30,798 bases of DNA from DSXF01 sp964387495 (lineage in GTDB: Bacteria; Chloroflexota; Anaerolineae; Anaerolineales; Villigracilaceae), in NCBI GenBank assembly GCA_964387495.1, contig CAYLXB010000042.1:1-30798 (forward strand). Reading direction: 5' to 3'. A program made the position numbers and the translations under genes. Below are positions 1 through 7,420 of this stretch, piece after piece. The notes beneath the pieces are model-generated. The model was not told the origin of the DNA. It did not search any database and saw only the letters and a list, made by a program, of their open reading frames with translations. The first letter of the stretch is position 1, and each line of letters starts with the position of its first letter.

Positions 1-105
1 AATTCGATAAGTGTTCAAAATGCCATTCGGTTTTAAGCCCCACTTGTTATCGCTCCATAATCTCTTGTGGCAGGAGAACTCACATCAAAATTCCTCGTGT
101 TAGCC

Positions 106-178
106 TTGACAATAAATAGTAACTTGTAGTATATTTATTTTGTTCGTTACCGGGTTCTTCCTGGCTTTGATGTATAAT
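106..178 (+). promoter_or_regulatory. Candidate promoter region of the exporter operon
   Basis: A perfect -35 hexamer TTGACA lies at 106-111, followed after an 18-base spacer by TATATT at 130-135. A second, perfect -10 hexamer TATAAT at 173-178 has no convincing -35 partner. Either could start the transcript of the ABC operon beginning at 227. The surrounding 90-180 stretch is clearly more AT-rich than the genes. Seen by eye only; the start site is not proven. Confidence 0.45.
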
Positions 179-188
179 CTCACGCGCG

Positions 189-209
189 CCTGCAGCCCCC
201 AACTGCAGG
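189..209 (+). promoter_or_regulatory. Perfect inverted repeat in the leader of the exporter operon
   Basis: CCTGCAG at 189-195 and CTGCAGG at 203-209 form a perfect 7-bp dyad with a 7-base centre. It lies 11 bases after the TATAAT at 173-178 and just before the ribosome-binding site GGAGG at 216-220. It could be an operator for a dimeric regulator or a leader hairpin near the ribosome-binding site. No T-tract follows, so it is not a terminator. Confidence 0.4.
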
Positions 210-226
210 TCGCCCGGAGGTAGCAA

Positions 227-1456
227 ATGAAGACTTTAATTAAACTGGCCTGGCGCAACATCTGGCGGCATCGCCGTCGCACCATCATCATTATGCTGGC
301 CATGGCACTTTCCCTTGCCCTCATGATGTGGTATGACGGTTTGATGGAAGGTTTCAACCAGGCCATTTATGGCAACGCGATCCGCGTCCTCGGCGGCAAT
401 ATCCAGATTCACGCCGCCGGCTACCGCGAAAAAGTGGACAGCAACCCGCTTCTGCCGTTGGCAGATGACGCCCTGGCAATAAAAGTGGCATCTTCCCACC
501 CTGAAGTGATTGCTGCCACCCGCCGTATTGCCACGGGCGGCATGGTTACCAACCGTGAAGGTGCCTTCTCGCTCGAAATCATCGGCCTTGAACCCGAAGC
601 AGAACAACCCATCAGCCTGATTGCACAGCATATTACAGAAGGACGCTGGCTCGCATCCAATGATCAGGATTCGATCCTCATCGGGCGCGGGCTTGCAGAT
701 ATGATGAAGGCCCAGGTCGGTGATCGTGTCACACTGGTCGGGAGTGATATTCACAAACAGAATCGCCAGCGCACAATGACGGTCGTCGGCATTTATGATG
801 TCGGCCTGCCTACCAACGAAAAGAAAACTGTCTATATCTCCCTGCGCGAGGCACAGGAGTTGTACGGTTTGCGAGGCCAATCCACCGAAATTCAGGTCGC
901 CTTGAAACAGCTTGGCACCGAGGCAAATGTAATCGCCGCTGTTGCACCCTCCCTTCCCGGATACGAGGTCGAGTCGTGGGAACAAAATTATCCCGAACTT
1001 GGCACGGCGGTTGACCGTAAGGGTGCCGTGATGAATGTCTTCAGCGTCATCATCATCATGATCGCCGGCGTCGGCATTCTCAATCTCCTGCTTATGGCTG
1101 TCTATGAGCGCACACGCGAGATCGGCTTGCTGGGCGCGATGGGACTCAAGCCCAATCAAATTGCCACTCTGTTCATCCTCGAAGGAACCCTGATCGGCCT
1201 GATTGGCGCCCTGCTGGGAGTCGTGCTGGGGCTGGGTATCAACCTCACTCTCGGACAGATTGGAATGGATTTTAGTACCTACGCCGGCATAACCGATTAC
1301 ATGGCCTTGATCAGCGGACGCGTCTACCCCACGCCCGGGCTGGCTCAGGCCCTTTGGCGCGTGATAACGGTCGTTTTAATTTCCACGCTGGCGGCCTGGA
1401 TTCCCGCCCGTGAAGCCGCACACCGTGAACCCGCCGAGGCGCTGCATTATGTATAA
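227..1456 (+). CDS. MacB/FtsX-type ABC transporter permease (first subunit)
   Basis: A 409-residue integral membrane subunit of an ABC exporter of the MacB/LolCE class. The layout is typical: a basic N-terminus, one membrane helix at about 20-38, a large extracytoplasmic MacB_PCD-type domain to about 265, then three helices near 270-293, 312-340 and 372-393. The motif YERTREIGLLGAMG after the second helix is a hallmark of the family. The ATG at 227 follows GGAGG at 216-220 with good spacing. A second permease of similar size follows after 68 bases, so the two probably form a heterodimer powered by the ATPase at 2808. Such exporters move lipoproteins, peptides or small toxic compounds, or transmit mechanical signals; the substrate cannot be read from the sequence. 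Confidence 0.88.
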   Translation: MKTLIKLAWRNIWRHRRRTIIIMLAMALSLALMMWYDGLMEGFNQAIYGNAIRVLGGNIQIHAAGYREKVDSNPLLPLADDALAIKVASSHPEVIAATRRIATGGMVTNREGAFSLEIIGLEPEAEQPISLIAQHITEGRWLASNDQDSILIGRGLADMMKAQVGDRVTLVGSDIHKQNRQRTMTVVGIYDVGLPTNEKKTVYISLREAQELYGLRGQSTEIQVALKQLGTEANVIAAVAPSLPGYEVESWEQNYPELGTAVDRKGAVMNVFSVIIIMIAGVGILNLLLMAVYERTREIGLLGAMGLKPNQIATLFILEGTLIGLIGALLGVVLGLGINLTLGQIGMDFSTYAGITDYMALISGRVYPTPGLAQALWRVITVVLISTLAAWIPAREAAHREPAEALHYV

Positions 1457-1524
1457 CGCCGGGGTCAGGACACTTGTTTTCCAGGTTTACCAGCCAACCA
1501 GCAGACTCCAAAAGTGAGATTCTT

Positions 1525-2739
1525 ATGATCCAATTATTCAAAATGGCATTTCGTGACCTGGGGCGAAACAAACGCCGCTCCATATTGTCCTCCCTGGCAG
1601 TTGCAGTGGGACTGTCGCTCCTGATTCTGATGGCCGCGGTGCTGGAAGGAGAAATGCGTGGTGCCATCCAGAACACCATTCAACTCCAGAGCGGCCATTT
1701 ACAGGTCCGCGCTGCAACCTATGATGAAAGCAAAATCAGCCTCAAATGGGATGACCTGATTGCGAATCCCCACAAGGTGATCGAAAAATTAACGACCATC
1801 CCCCAGGTCGAGTTTGCCACGCCGCGCCTGATTGCCAGTGGTATTGTCACCCTCAAGAACAATTCGAGAGGCGTACAGGTCATCGGCCTCGACCCTGCTT
1901 CTGATGCAAGCCAGCCGTTCCGTCAGGGAATGATCGCCGGTGAGTTTCTCACGCCGGAGGATCGCGAGGGCATTCTCGTCGGCAAGCCGCTTGCAGAAAA
2001 ATTCCATGTGCAGGTCGGTGACCAGGTAAGCCTTCTGATCAACAGGTCCAGCGGTGATACGGATGAACAGCCTTTCACTGTACGCGGTATTTACACCACC
2101 AACACAACAGGCTACGATGAAAGCACTGTCTTCATGCCGCTTGCCAAAGCGCAGACCTTTGCACAGGCGGAGGACCACGCCAGCCTCATATTTGTTATGT
2201 TAAAGGATCGCGAACAGGCCGAGGCTGTTGCTGCGGCTTTGCAGGGTTCCAGCTACCAGGTCATCACCTGGCGCGGCATGAACGAACTCATCGTGCAGAT
2301 CGAAGACTTTGCCGGAGCCTATATGGGCATCTTGTATCTCATTGTCTTGGCGATCACCTCAACTGTCGTGGTCAACACCCTGGTGATGGCCGTATTCGAA
2401 CGCACACGCGAGATCGGCATCCTGGCTGCTATCGGAATGAAAGGGGGGCGTATCATGTCTATGTTCCTGGCAGAGGCAGCTTTGCTGGCTACAGGCGGCA
2501 TCATTGGCGGCTTGATTCTGGGCGGTTTGGCAGTTGCCTACTTCACCAAATATGGATTCTACATCGGCGACATGGGAATGACCGGCATCCTGATGGGCGA
2601 CACAATTTATGCCCATCTGACCATTCGGGATGCAATTTCATTAACCATCGTCACCTACGTCATAACCCTCATCGCTTCCCTGTATCCAGCCGTGCTGGCT
2701 GCACGCATGGAACCGGTGGATGCATTACACGGAAAATAA
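1525..2739 (+). CDS. MacB/FtsX-type ABC transporter permease (second subunit)
   Basis: A 404-residue paralogue of the permease just upstream. Both begin alike (MIQLFKMAFRDLGRNKRRS here, MKTLIKLAWRNIWRHRRRT there), and both have one N-terminal helix, an extracytoplasmic MacB_PCD-type domain and three C-terminal helices with the family motif (here FERTREIGILAAIGM). The frame is open further upstream to 1474, but the ATG at 1525 matches the start of the first permease and removes an extra non-conserved 17-residue lead. The ribosome-binding site is weak (GTGAG at 1514-1518), so coupling to upstream translation is possible. With the ATPase and three lipoprotein adaptors this makes a separate-subunit exporter with two different permeases, like LolCDE in layout. 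No substrate can be assigned. Confidence 0.86.
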   Translation: MIQLFKMAFRDLGRNKRRSILSSLAVAVGLSLLILMAAVLEGEMRGAIQNTIQLQSGHLQVRAATYDESKISLKWDDLIANPHKVIEKLTTIPQVEFATPRLIASGIVTLKNNSRGVQVIGLDPASDASQPFRQGMIAGEFLTPEDREGILVGKPLAEKFHVQVGDQVSLLINRSSGDTDEQPFTVRGIYTTNTTGYDESTVFMPLAKAQTFAQAEDHASLIFVMLKDREQAEAVAAALQGSSYQVITWRGMNELIVQIEDFAGAYMGILYLIVLAITSTVVVNTLVMAVFERTREIGILAAIGMKGGRIMSMFLAEAALLATGGIIGGLILGGLAVAYFTKYGFYIGDMGMTGILMGDTIYAHLTIRDAISLTIVTYVITLIASLYPAVLAARMEPVDALHGK

Positions 2740-2807
2740 CTCTCCGGGTGTCATCGAAGAGCAGAAACCAGCCGCCTCGACCGCACTCGACCCGAAGGAG
2801 ATAAAAC

Positions 2808-3497
2808 ATGGAAGTCGCAAAAGTTGAAAACGTAACTCGTACATTTAAAGTTGGAACTGTGGAGACGCCTGCCTTGCGCGGCATTGACTTGGCCATCGAC
2901 TCCGGCGAATTCACCGCCCTGGTCGGTCCATCCGGCTCGGGCAAAACCACGCTGCTGCAATTATTTGGATGCCTCGACCTGCCGACCAGCGGCCGTGTCA
3001 TTATCAATGGGACCGATGTCACCCAACTCAACCGGAACCAGCGCGCGGACTTGCGCAAAGCCACACTCGGTTTCGTCTTTCAGTTTTTTGCGCTCATTCC
3101 CACCCTGACTGCCTACGAAAACGTCGAGATGCCCCTGCTCCTGCTGGGCAAGAACAGCCAGGAACGCCGGCAGCGGGTGATGGAATTGCTGCAGGCAGTT
3201 GACCTGACCGAGCGTGCCCACCATCGTCCCGACCAGTTGTCCGGCGGTGAACAGCAGCGCGTTGCTGTGGCGCGTGCCCTGGCCACCCGCCCGCTCATGA
3301 TCCTGGCTGACGAGCCGACTGCCAACCTCGACACTGAAAATGGTCACCAGGTGATGGGTATCATGAAGAAACTGAACGAAGAGACCGGCACAACCTTCCT
3401 CTTTGCCACCCACGATCCGCGCGTAATTACTTATGCACGCCGCGTAGTCACCCTGCGGGATGGTAAAATTGTAGAAAATGGGAACGGCAAAAAGTAA
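2808..3497 (+). CDS. ABC transporter ATP-binding protein, LolD/MacB family
   Basis: A 229-residue stand-alone nucleotide-binding subunit with every catalytic motif: Walker A GPSGSGKTT (40-48), Q-loop Gln92, signature LSGGEQQ (144-150), Walker B LMILADE with catalytic Glu169, D-loop NLD (173-175) and switch His202. Its length and the ENVEMPLLL segment after the Q-loop fit the LolD/MacB/FtsE group, which pairs with FtsX-fold permeases. AAGGAGA lies 5 to 6 bases before the ATG. It is the fourth-from-last gene of the exporter operon, between the two permeases and three adaptors, and should sit on the cytoplasmic face hydrolysing ATP for them. Very safe as to family; the substrate is unknown. Confidence 0.95.
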   Translation: MEVAKVENVTRTFKVGTVETPALRGIDLAIDSGEFTALVGPSGSGKTTLLQLFGCLDLPTSGRVIINGTDVTQLNRNQRADLRKATLGFVFQFFALIPTLTAYENVEMPLLLLGKNSQERRQRVMELLQAVDLTERAHHRPDQLSGGEQQRVAVARALATRPLMILADEPTANLDTENGHQVMGIMKKLNEETGTTFLFATHDPRVITYARRVVTLRDGKIVENGNGKK

Positions 3498-3522
3498 CGA
3501 AAGTAATGCAGGAGCATATAGA

Positions 3523-4311
3523 ATGAAACGTTTCATCTTTCCATTGGTAGTCACCCTCATGCTCGCCCTGTCCGCTTGCGGCAGCGCAAGCCAGACTCCC
3601 GCCGCCGTGCCGACGGTCTCCCTGGATACCGGTCCGGCCCAATCGGGCGGGCGCGTCACTGCCTCAGCCGAAGTAGTACCGGTGAACCATGTCAACCTCA
3701 GCATCCCCCTTACCGGTACGGTCAAAACAGTTGAGGTTCAGGAAGGCGATCAGGTCAGCGCTGGGCAGGTGCTGGTCACACTGGATACCGCCATCCTCGA
3801 GTCCAGGGTCAAGGAAGCCGAAGCCAACCTGGCTGCCGCCCAAACGCAGGTGGACTACCTGCGCCGGGTAAAGACCGCCAACGAACACATTGAAAAAGCC
3901 ATCGCCGATGTTGACCGTGCCCAGGCTGCCTTGGATTCCACCAATGCCACCCTCGCCCAGGCCACACTGACCGCCCCCATCGCCGGCACTGTTGTCGCCG
4001 TGCAGACCTCCCCCGGCGAGACTGCCACACCCGGCCAGGTGCTGATCATCATTGGTGACCTGACTCACATGCGCATCGAGACCACCGACCTGAGCGAGCG
4101 GGATGTCCCGCGCGTGCAGATCGGCCAAAGTACTGCTGTCTATATCGAAGCCCTGGATAAAGAGATCAATGGCAAAGTGATCGAGATCGACCAGCAGTCC
4201 AGCACCGTTGGCGGCGATGTGGTCTTTAAGGTGACTATCGAACTCGATGAGCAGCCGCAGGGTCTGCGCTGGGGCATGAGTGCCGAAGTCCGCATCCAGG
4301 TCGAAGAGTGA
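3523..4311 (+). CDS. Lipoprotein membrane-fusion protein (HlyD/MacA type), copy 1
   Basis: A 262-residue periplasmic-adaptor-like lipoprotein. The signal peptide ends in a lipobox LSAC with lipidated Cys19. After a Pro/Ser-rich linker come a split biotinyl-lipoyl-like half (VQEGDQVSAGQVLVTLD), a short coiled-coil hairpin (about 90-140), the second lipoyl half (TLTAPIAGTVVAV) and a beta-barrel region (IETTDLSERDVPRV). The frame is open to 3478, but the ATG at 3523 gives an exact signal peptide and has GGAG at 3511-3514. It follows the ATPase by 25 bases. The hairpin is much shorter than in MacA of Gram-negative bacteria, which would fit an exporter that need not reach an outer-membrane channel. 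Copies 2 and 3 follow directly. Confidence 0.88.
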   Translation: MKRFIFPLVVTLMLALSACGSASQTPAAVPTVSLDTGPAQSGGRVTASAEVVPVNHVNLSIPLTGTVKTVEVQEGDQVSAGQVLVTLDTAILESRVKEAEANLAAAQTQVDYLRRVKTANEHIEKAIADVDRAQAALDSTNATLAQATLTAPIAGTVVAVQTSPGETATPGQVLIIIGDLTHMRIETTDLSERDVPRVQIGQSTAVYIEALDKEINGKVIEIDQQSSTVGGDVVFKVTIELDEQPQGLRWGMSAEVRIQVEE

Positions 4312-4333
4312 CGCACTCCACAAAGGATGTGCG

Positions 4334-5131
4334 ATGAAAAAGCGTTGGATTGGTTTTCTATTTTTCACCTGCCTGATGGCCGCCTGCACAGGCCAGCCAA
4401 CCGCTGCGCCTGCTACTACGCCGGCTTCAGCCGAGACTGTACCTGCCGCGCGCGGTGAGGTAGTCGCCTCAGCAGAGGTCGTGCCGGCACAGGTTAGCGA
4501 ACTAAGTTTTCCCATCTCCGGCCTGCTTAAGGAAGTCAACGTCCGGCCCGGAGACCAGGTGCGGACCGGGCAAACCCTGGCTCTGTTGGACCTGCCGGAA
4601 CAAGCCTTTGTGATCCGGCAGGCTGAAGCCGACCTGCTTGCTGCCCAGACAGACCTGGACTATTACAGCCAGGAACGGACAAAAGAATTCAAACCGCCAG
4701 AACGTCTTCAGGCCGCTGAAGCCAGGCTGGTAGCTGCCCAGGCTGCGCTCCAAACTGCACGGCTGACCCAGTCCCAGGCCGCGCTGGCAGCACCTTTCGA
4801 TGGGACGGTTATCTCTGTAGATCTGAAAGTCGGTGAGATTGCCCACACAGGTCAGGTCTTCATCCTGATGGCTGGCCTGGATAGTCTTCAGATCGAGACC
4901 ACCGACCTGAGCGAACGGAACATCGCCCAGGTGGAGGTTGGTCAGCCTGCCGTTGTCTACATTGAGTCCCTCGACCAGGAATTCGGCGGGCAGGTTATCC
5001 GCGTTGCACCGATCGCCGGCAAGAAGGATGGCGATGTCGTTTTCACCGTCACGATTGCCTTGGATGAAGAACAGCCGCCGGCTCTGCGCTGGGGCATGAG
5101 CGCTGAAGTGCGCATCAAGACCGGCGAATAA
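4334..5131 (+). CDS. Lipoprotein membrane-fusion protein (HlyD/MacA type), copy 2
   Basis: A 265-residue paralogue of its neighbours. The lipobox is LMAAC with Cys18, then a Thr/Ala/Pro linker. The two lipoyl halves (VRPGDQVRTGQTLALLD and ALAAPFDGTVISV) flank a hairpin that contains the segment FKPPERLQAAEARL. The barrel begins IETTDLSERNIAQVEVGQP, nearly identical to copy 1, and the end RWGMSAEVRIKTGE also matches. ATG at 4334 is preceded by AAAGGA at 4321-4326; the frame is open to 4280 but earlier starts would destroy the signal peptide. It probably forms a mixed or alternative adaptor ring with copies 1 and 3 on the same permease pair; this is inference. Confidence 0.88.
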   Translation: MKKRWIGFLFFTCLMAACTGQPTAAPATTPASAETVPAARGEVVASAEVVPAQVSELSFPISGLLKEVNVRPGDQVRTGQTLALLDLPEQAFVIRQAEADLLAAQTDLDYYSQERTKEFKPPERLQAAEARLVAAQAALQTARLTQSQAALAAPFDGTVISVDLKVGEIAHTGQVFILMAGLDSLQIETTDLSERNIAQVEVGQPAVVYIESLDQEFGGQVIRVAPIAGKKDGDVVFTVTIALDEEQPPALRWGMSAEVRIKTGE

Positions 5132-5141
5132 GGACTGGCAA

Positions 5142-5999
5142 ATGAGAAACAACCGCATGAAACTTACCCGTATCACTTGCCTCCTGCTCCTGTCCGCCCT
5201 GCTGTCCGCCTGCGGCCAGCCCGCCGCAACCCAGCCTGTGTCCACCCCCACTGCCAGTCAGCCGCTCATCAACTCGAATGTCGTCGTGGCTTCGGCGGAG
5301 GTTGTCCCCGCCCGGGTTAGTGAACTGAGCTTCCCCGTCTCCGGACCAGTCAAGGACATCCTCGTCCACGCCGGTGACCGCGTCCAGGCCGGGCAGGCCC
5401 TGGTGACGCTCGACGTGCCCGCCCTGAGTGGCGCCGTTGCCCAGGCCGAAGCTGCCCTGGCCGCTGCAGACAAGGATGTTGAATACTACCGTGTGCCGCG
5501 CCGCCAGGCGCCGGTGCTTCTCAAACCCAAGAAACCCTGGCATGGCCTGACCGCCGGGCCGCTCGAACCACCCGAACGCCTGCGACTGTCTCAATCCCAG
5601 CAGGCTGTGGCGCAGGTTTCCCTGGCAGTTGCCCGGGCAAACCTGGCCCAGGCTTCATTGACTGCACCCTTTGACGGTACTGTGACCGATATAAAGATCA
5701 TGCCTGGCGAAGTGGCAGGCGTCGGCCAGGTGGTCGTCGTCCTGGCGAGCCTTGACCAGCTGCAGATCGAGACCACCGACCTGGGTGAGCAAAGGATCAT
5801 CTCCCTCCAGCCCGGCCAGCCGGCCAGCGTTTATATCGAAGCCCTCGACCAGGACTTAACCGGCAGGGTACTGCGCATTGCCCCGCTCGCCACCAAGGAA
5901 GGTGGCGATGTCTACTTCCGGGTGACCATCGCCCTGGATGACCAGCCCCCCGGCATGTTCTGGGGCATGAGCGCCGAAGTCCAGATCGAAATAGAGTGA
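5142..5999 (+). CDS. Lipoprotein membrane-fusion protein (HlyD/MacA type), copy 3
   Basis: A 285-residue third paralogue, closing the exporter operon. The lipobox is LLSAC with Cys24. It keeps the lipoyl halves (VHAGDRVQAGQALVTLD, SLTAPFDGTVTDI) and the barrel (IETTDLGEQRIISLQPGQP). It differs from copies 1 and 2 by a basic, proline-rich insertion of about 20 residues at the hairpin tip (VPRRQAPVLLKPKKPWHG), just before the PPERL segment it shares with copy 2. That is where such hairpins meet a partner, so its contact may differ. Start at 5142 uses AAGGA 7 to 8 bases upstream; an inner Met at 5157 is also possible and would leave a shorter signal peptide. A strong terminator follows at once. 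Confidence 0.87.
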   Translation: MRNNRMKLTRITCLLLLSALLSACGQPAATQPVSTPTASQPLINSNVVVASAEVVPARVSELSFPVSGPVKDILVHAGDRVQAGQALVTLDVPALSGAVAQAEAALAAADKDVEYYRVPRRQAPVLLKPKKPWHGLTAGPLEPPERLRLSQSQQAVAQVSLAVARANLAQASLTAPFDGTVTDIKIMPGEVAGVGQVVVVLASLDQLQIETTDLGEQRIISLQPGQPASVYIEALDQDLTGRVLRIAPLATKEGGDVYFRVTIALDDQPPGMFWGMSAEVQIEIE

Positions 6000-6005
6000 T
6001 AAGTG

Positions 6006-6037
6006 CTGAGCGGCAGCCGGGGCTGCCGCTCAGTTTT
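6006..6037 (+). terminator. Rho-independent terminator of the exporter operon
   Basis: CTGAGCGGCAGCC (6006-6018) pairs with GGCTGCCGCTCAG (6021-6033), a 12 to 13 bp perfect GC-rich stem with a very tight loop, followed by TTTT at 6034-6037. It lies 7 bases after the third adaptor stop. The last T overlaps the stop codon of the convergent galactokinase; in that direction the stem has no T-run after it. Confidence 0.9.
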
Positions 6038-7179
6038 CACCACGGAAAAACGATTCCTCCGCCCGCGCTGGCCCGGCAGACATAGACCACTGCATCCAGC
6101 CCCGTCTCGCGTTTATACTCCGCCCCCACCGCCGCCGTAAAGTCCCCGGCGGCTGTTTCATCCACCAGCGCCACCGCGCAGCCGCCAAAGCCCGCCCCGG
6201 TCATGCGCGCCCCATAACATCCTGGTTGGGATTGGGCAATGGCTGCCATCGTATTCAGGGCCTCGTTGGTCACCTCGAAATCGTCCCGCAGGCTGGCATG
6301 GCTGGCATTGAACAGTCCTCCAAGGCGGGCAGTCTCTCCGCCGCGCATGGCCGCAACTGCCTCCAGTACGCGCCCGTTCTCGCTGACGATGTGCCGGGCG
6401 CGCCGCAGCACCTCTGGCGCCATCTCTGTGCCGCGCGCTTCCAACTCTGTCAGGTTCACATCCCGCAGAGCTTTCACCCCGAAAAAGCGTGCCGCGGTCT
6501 CGCATTGGGCGCGTCTTTCATTGTAAGCCGAGTCTACCAGCCCGCGCCGAGTGGAAGTATCCAGCACGACCACCGCCGTTCCCTTCGGCAGAGGCACGTG
6601 TTCATAAGCCAGCGTACGGCAGTCCAGGAACAGAGCCTGCCCCTCCATCGCCGCTGCACTGACCATCTGGTCCATGATGCCGCAGTTGACCCCCACCCAC
6701 AGGTTTTCGGCCTTTTGTGCCAGGCGTGCCGCCTGCACAGGATCCCATGCCAGCCCGGCCAGTGCGCAGAATGCCCGCGCCGTGGCCACCTCCACTGCTG
6801 CAGAGGAGGACAACCCCGCGCCGCGCGGCACATCTCCGCTCAACACGCCTTCCCAGCCCGGCAGGTCCAGGCCCTCTGCCTGCAGCGCCCAGGCCACCCC
6901 TTTTAGATATTCCACCCAGCCTTTCCCCTTTTGCAGGTCATCCAGCCGGAACTCGGCGGTATTCCTCATTTCCAACGCGTGCACCCGCACGCGCCGGTCA
7001 GGGCGGCGGCGCAGGGCAATCCAAACAGCCCGGTCGATTGCCATCGGCAGGACGAAGCCATCGTTGTAGTCAGTATGCTCCCCGATCAGGTTCACGCGCC
7101 CCGGCGCGCGCACGACCATTTCCGGGGAGGAACCGAAATGTTCTTGGAAAACAGATGAAACGGTTTGTAAGAGGTCCAT
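6037..7179 (-). CDS. galK: Galactokinase
   Basis: A 380-residue GHMP-family sugar kinase that phosphorylates galactose at C1 with ATP, the first committed step of the Leloir pathway in the cytoplasm. All signatures are present: the galactokinase motif GRVNLIGEHTDYNDG starting at residue 27 with catalytic Arg28, the ATP loop GLSSSAA (122-128), catalytic Asp170 in GIMDQ, and the C-terminal GAGFGGC (328-334). The frame is open to 7284, but the ATG at 7179 gives the usual family length and N-terminus. There is no ribosome-binding site before it; instead a promoter sits so that transcription should begin on this ATG. No galT or galE lies nearby. It is a single-gene unit facing the exporter operon. 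Confidence 0.96.
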   Translation of the reverse strand: MDLLQTVSSVFQEHFGSSPEMVVRAPGRVNLIGEHTDYNDGFVLPMAIDRAVWIALRRRPDRRVRVHALEMRNTAEFRLDDLQKGKGWVEYLKGVAWALQAEGLDLPGWEGVLSGDVPRGAGLSSSAAVEVATARAFCALAGLAWDPVQAARLAQKAENLWVGVNCGIMDQMVSAAAMEGQALFLDCRTLAYEHVPLPKGTAVVVLDTSTRRGLVDSAYNERRAQCETAARFFGVKALRDVNLTELEARGTEMAPEVLRRARHIVSENGRVLEAVAAMRGGETARLGGLFNASHASLRDDFEVTNEALNTMAAIAQSQPGCYGARMTGAGFGGCAVALVDETAAGDFTAAVGAEYKRETGLDAVVYVCRASAGGGIVFPW

Positions 7180-7214
7180 GCCATGATTATAGGGGCGGCA
7201 GGTGAAATCGTCAA
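7180..7214 (-). promoter_or_regulatory. Near-consensus promoter of galK, predicted leaderless start
   Basis: Read on the minus strand: TTGACG (7214-7209), a 17-base spacer (7208-7192), then a perfect TATAAT (7191-7186), then six bases, and then the A of the galK ATG at 7179. Counting the last -10 base as -7 puts +1 exactly on the start codon. No Shine-Dalgarno sequence is present. This strongly suggests a leaderless mRNA. Confidence 0.75.
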
Positions 7215-7420
7215 ATTCTGCCCGGCCGTAGCAGATATGATTATTGCCCAGGCAGGTACAGAGTGTCGGGCTGCTGACGATCATAAACGAATCACTGCCG
7301 GCGCAAGATTAGTAGGCAAACCCGATCTTTGAACAACCTTATGGATTTATTTAATCTCCCTTTACACTCCCTTGTTACTATTTGGGTAGTGTTATCCAGA
7401 AGTACACAAAGGAGATAAAT

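Noticed and set aside
6..53. Possible imperfect inverted repeat GATAAGTG ... CACTTGTTATC at the left edge
   Set aside because: Interrupted by extra bases, about 28 bases of loop, no T-run; too weak for a terminator or attachment site.
236..1159. 307-codon open frame antisense to the first permease
   Set aside because: Composition is Asp/His/Gly rich and mirrors membrane codons of the real gene; no start signal.
7329..7357. Possible promoter TTGAAC-N17-TAATCT for the DUF2202 gene
   Set aside because: The -10 match is weak and several equal alternatives exist in this AT-rich gap (7285-7420), so none was listed as a feature.
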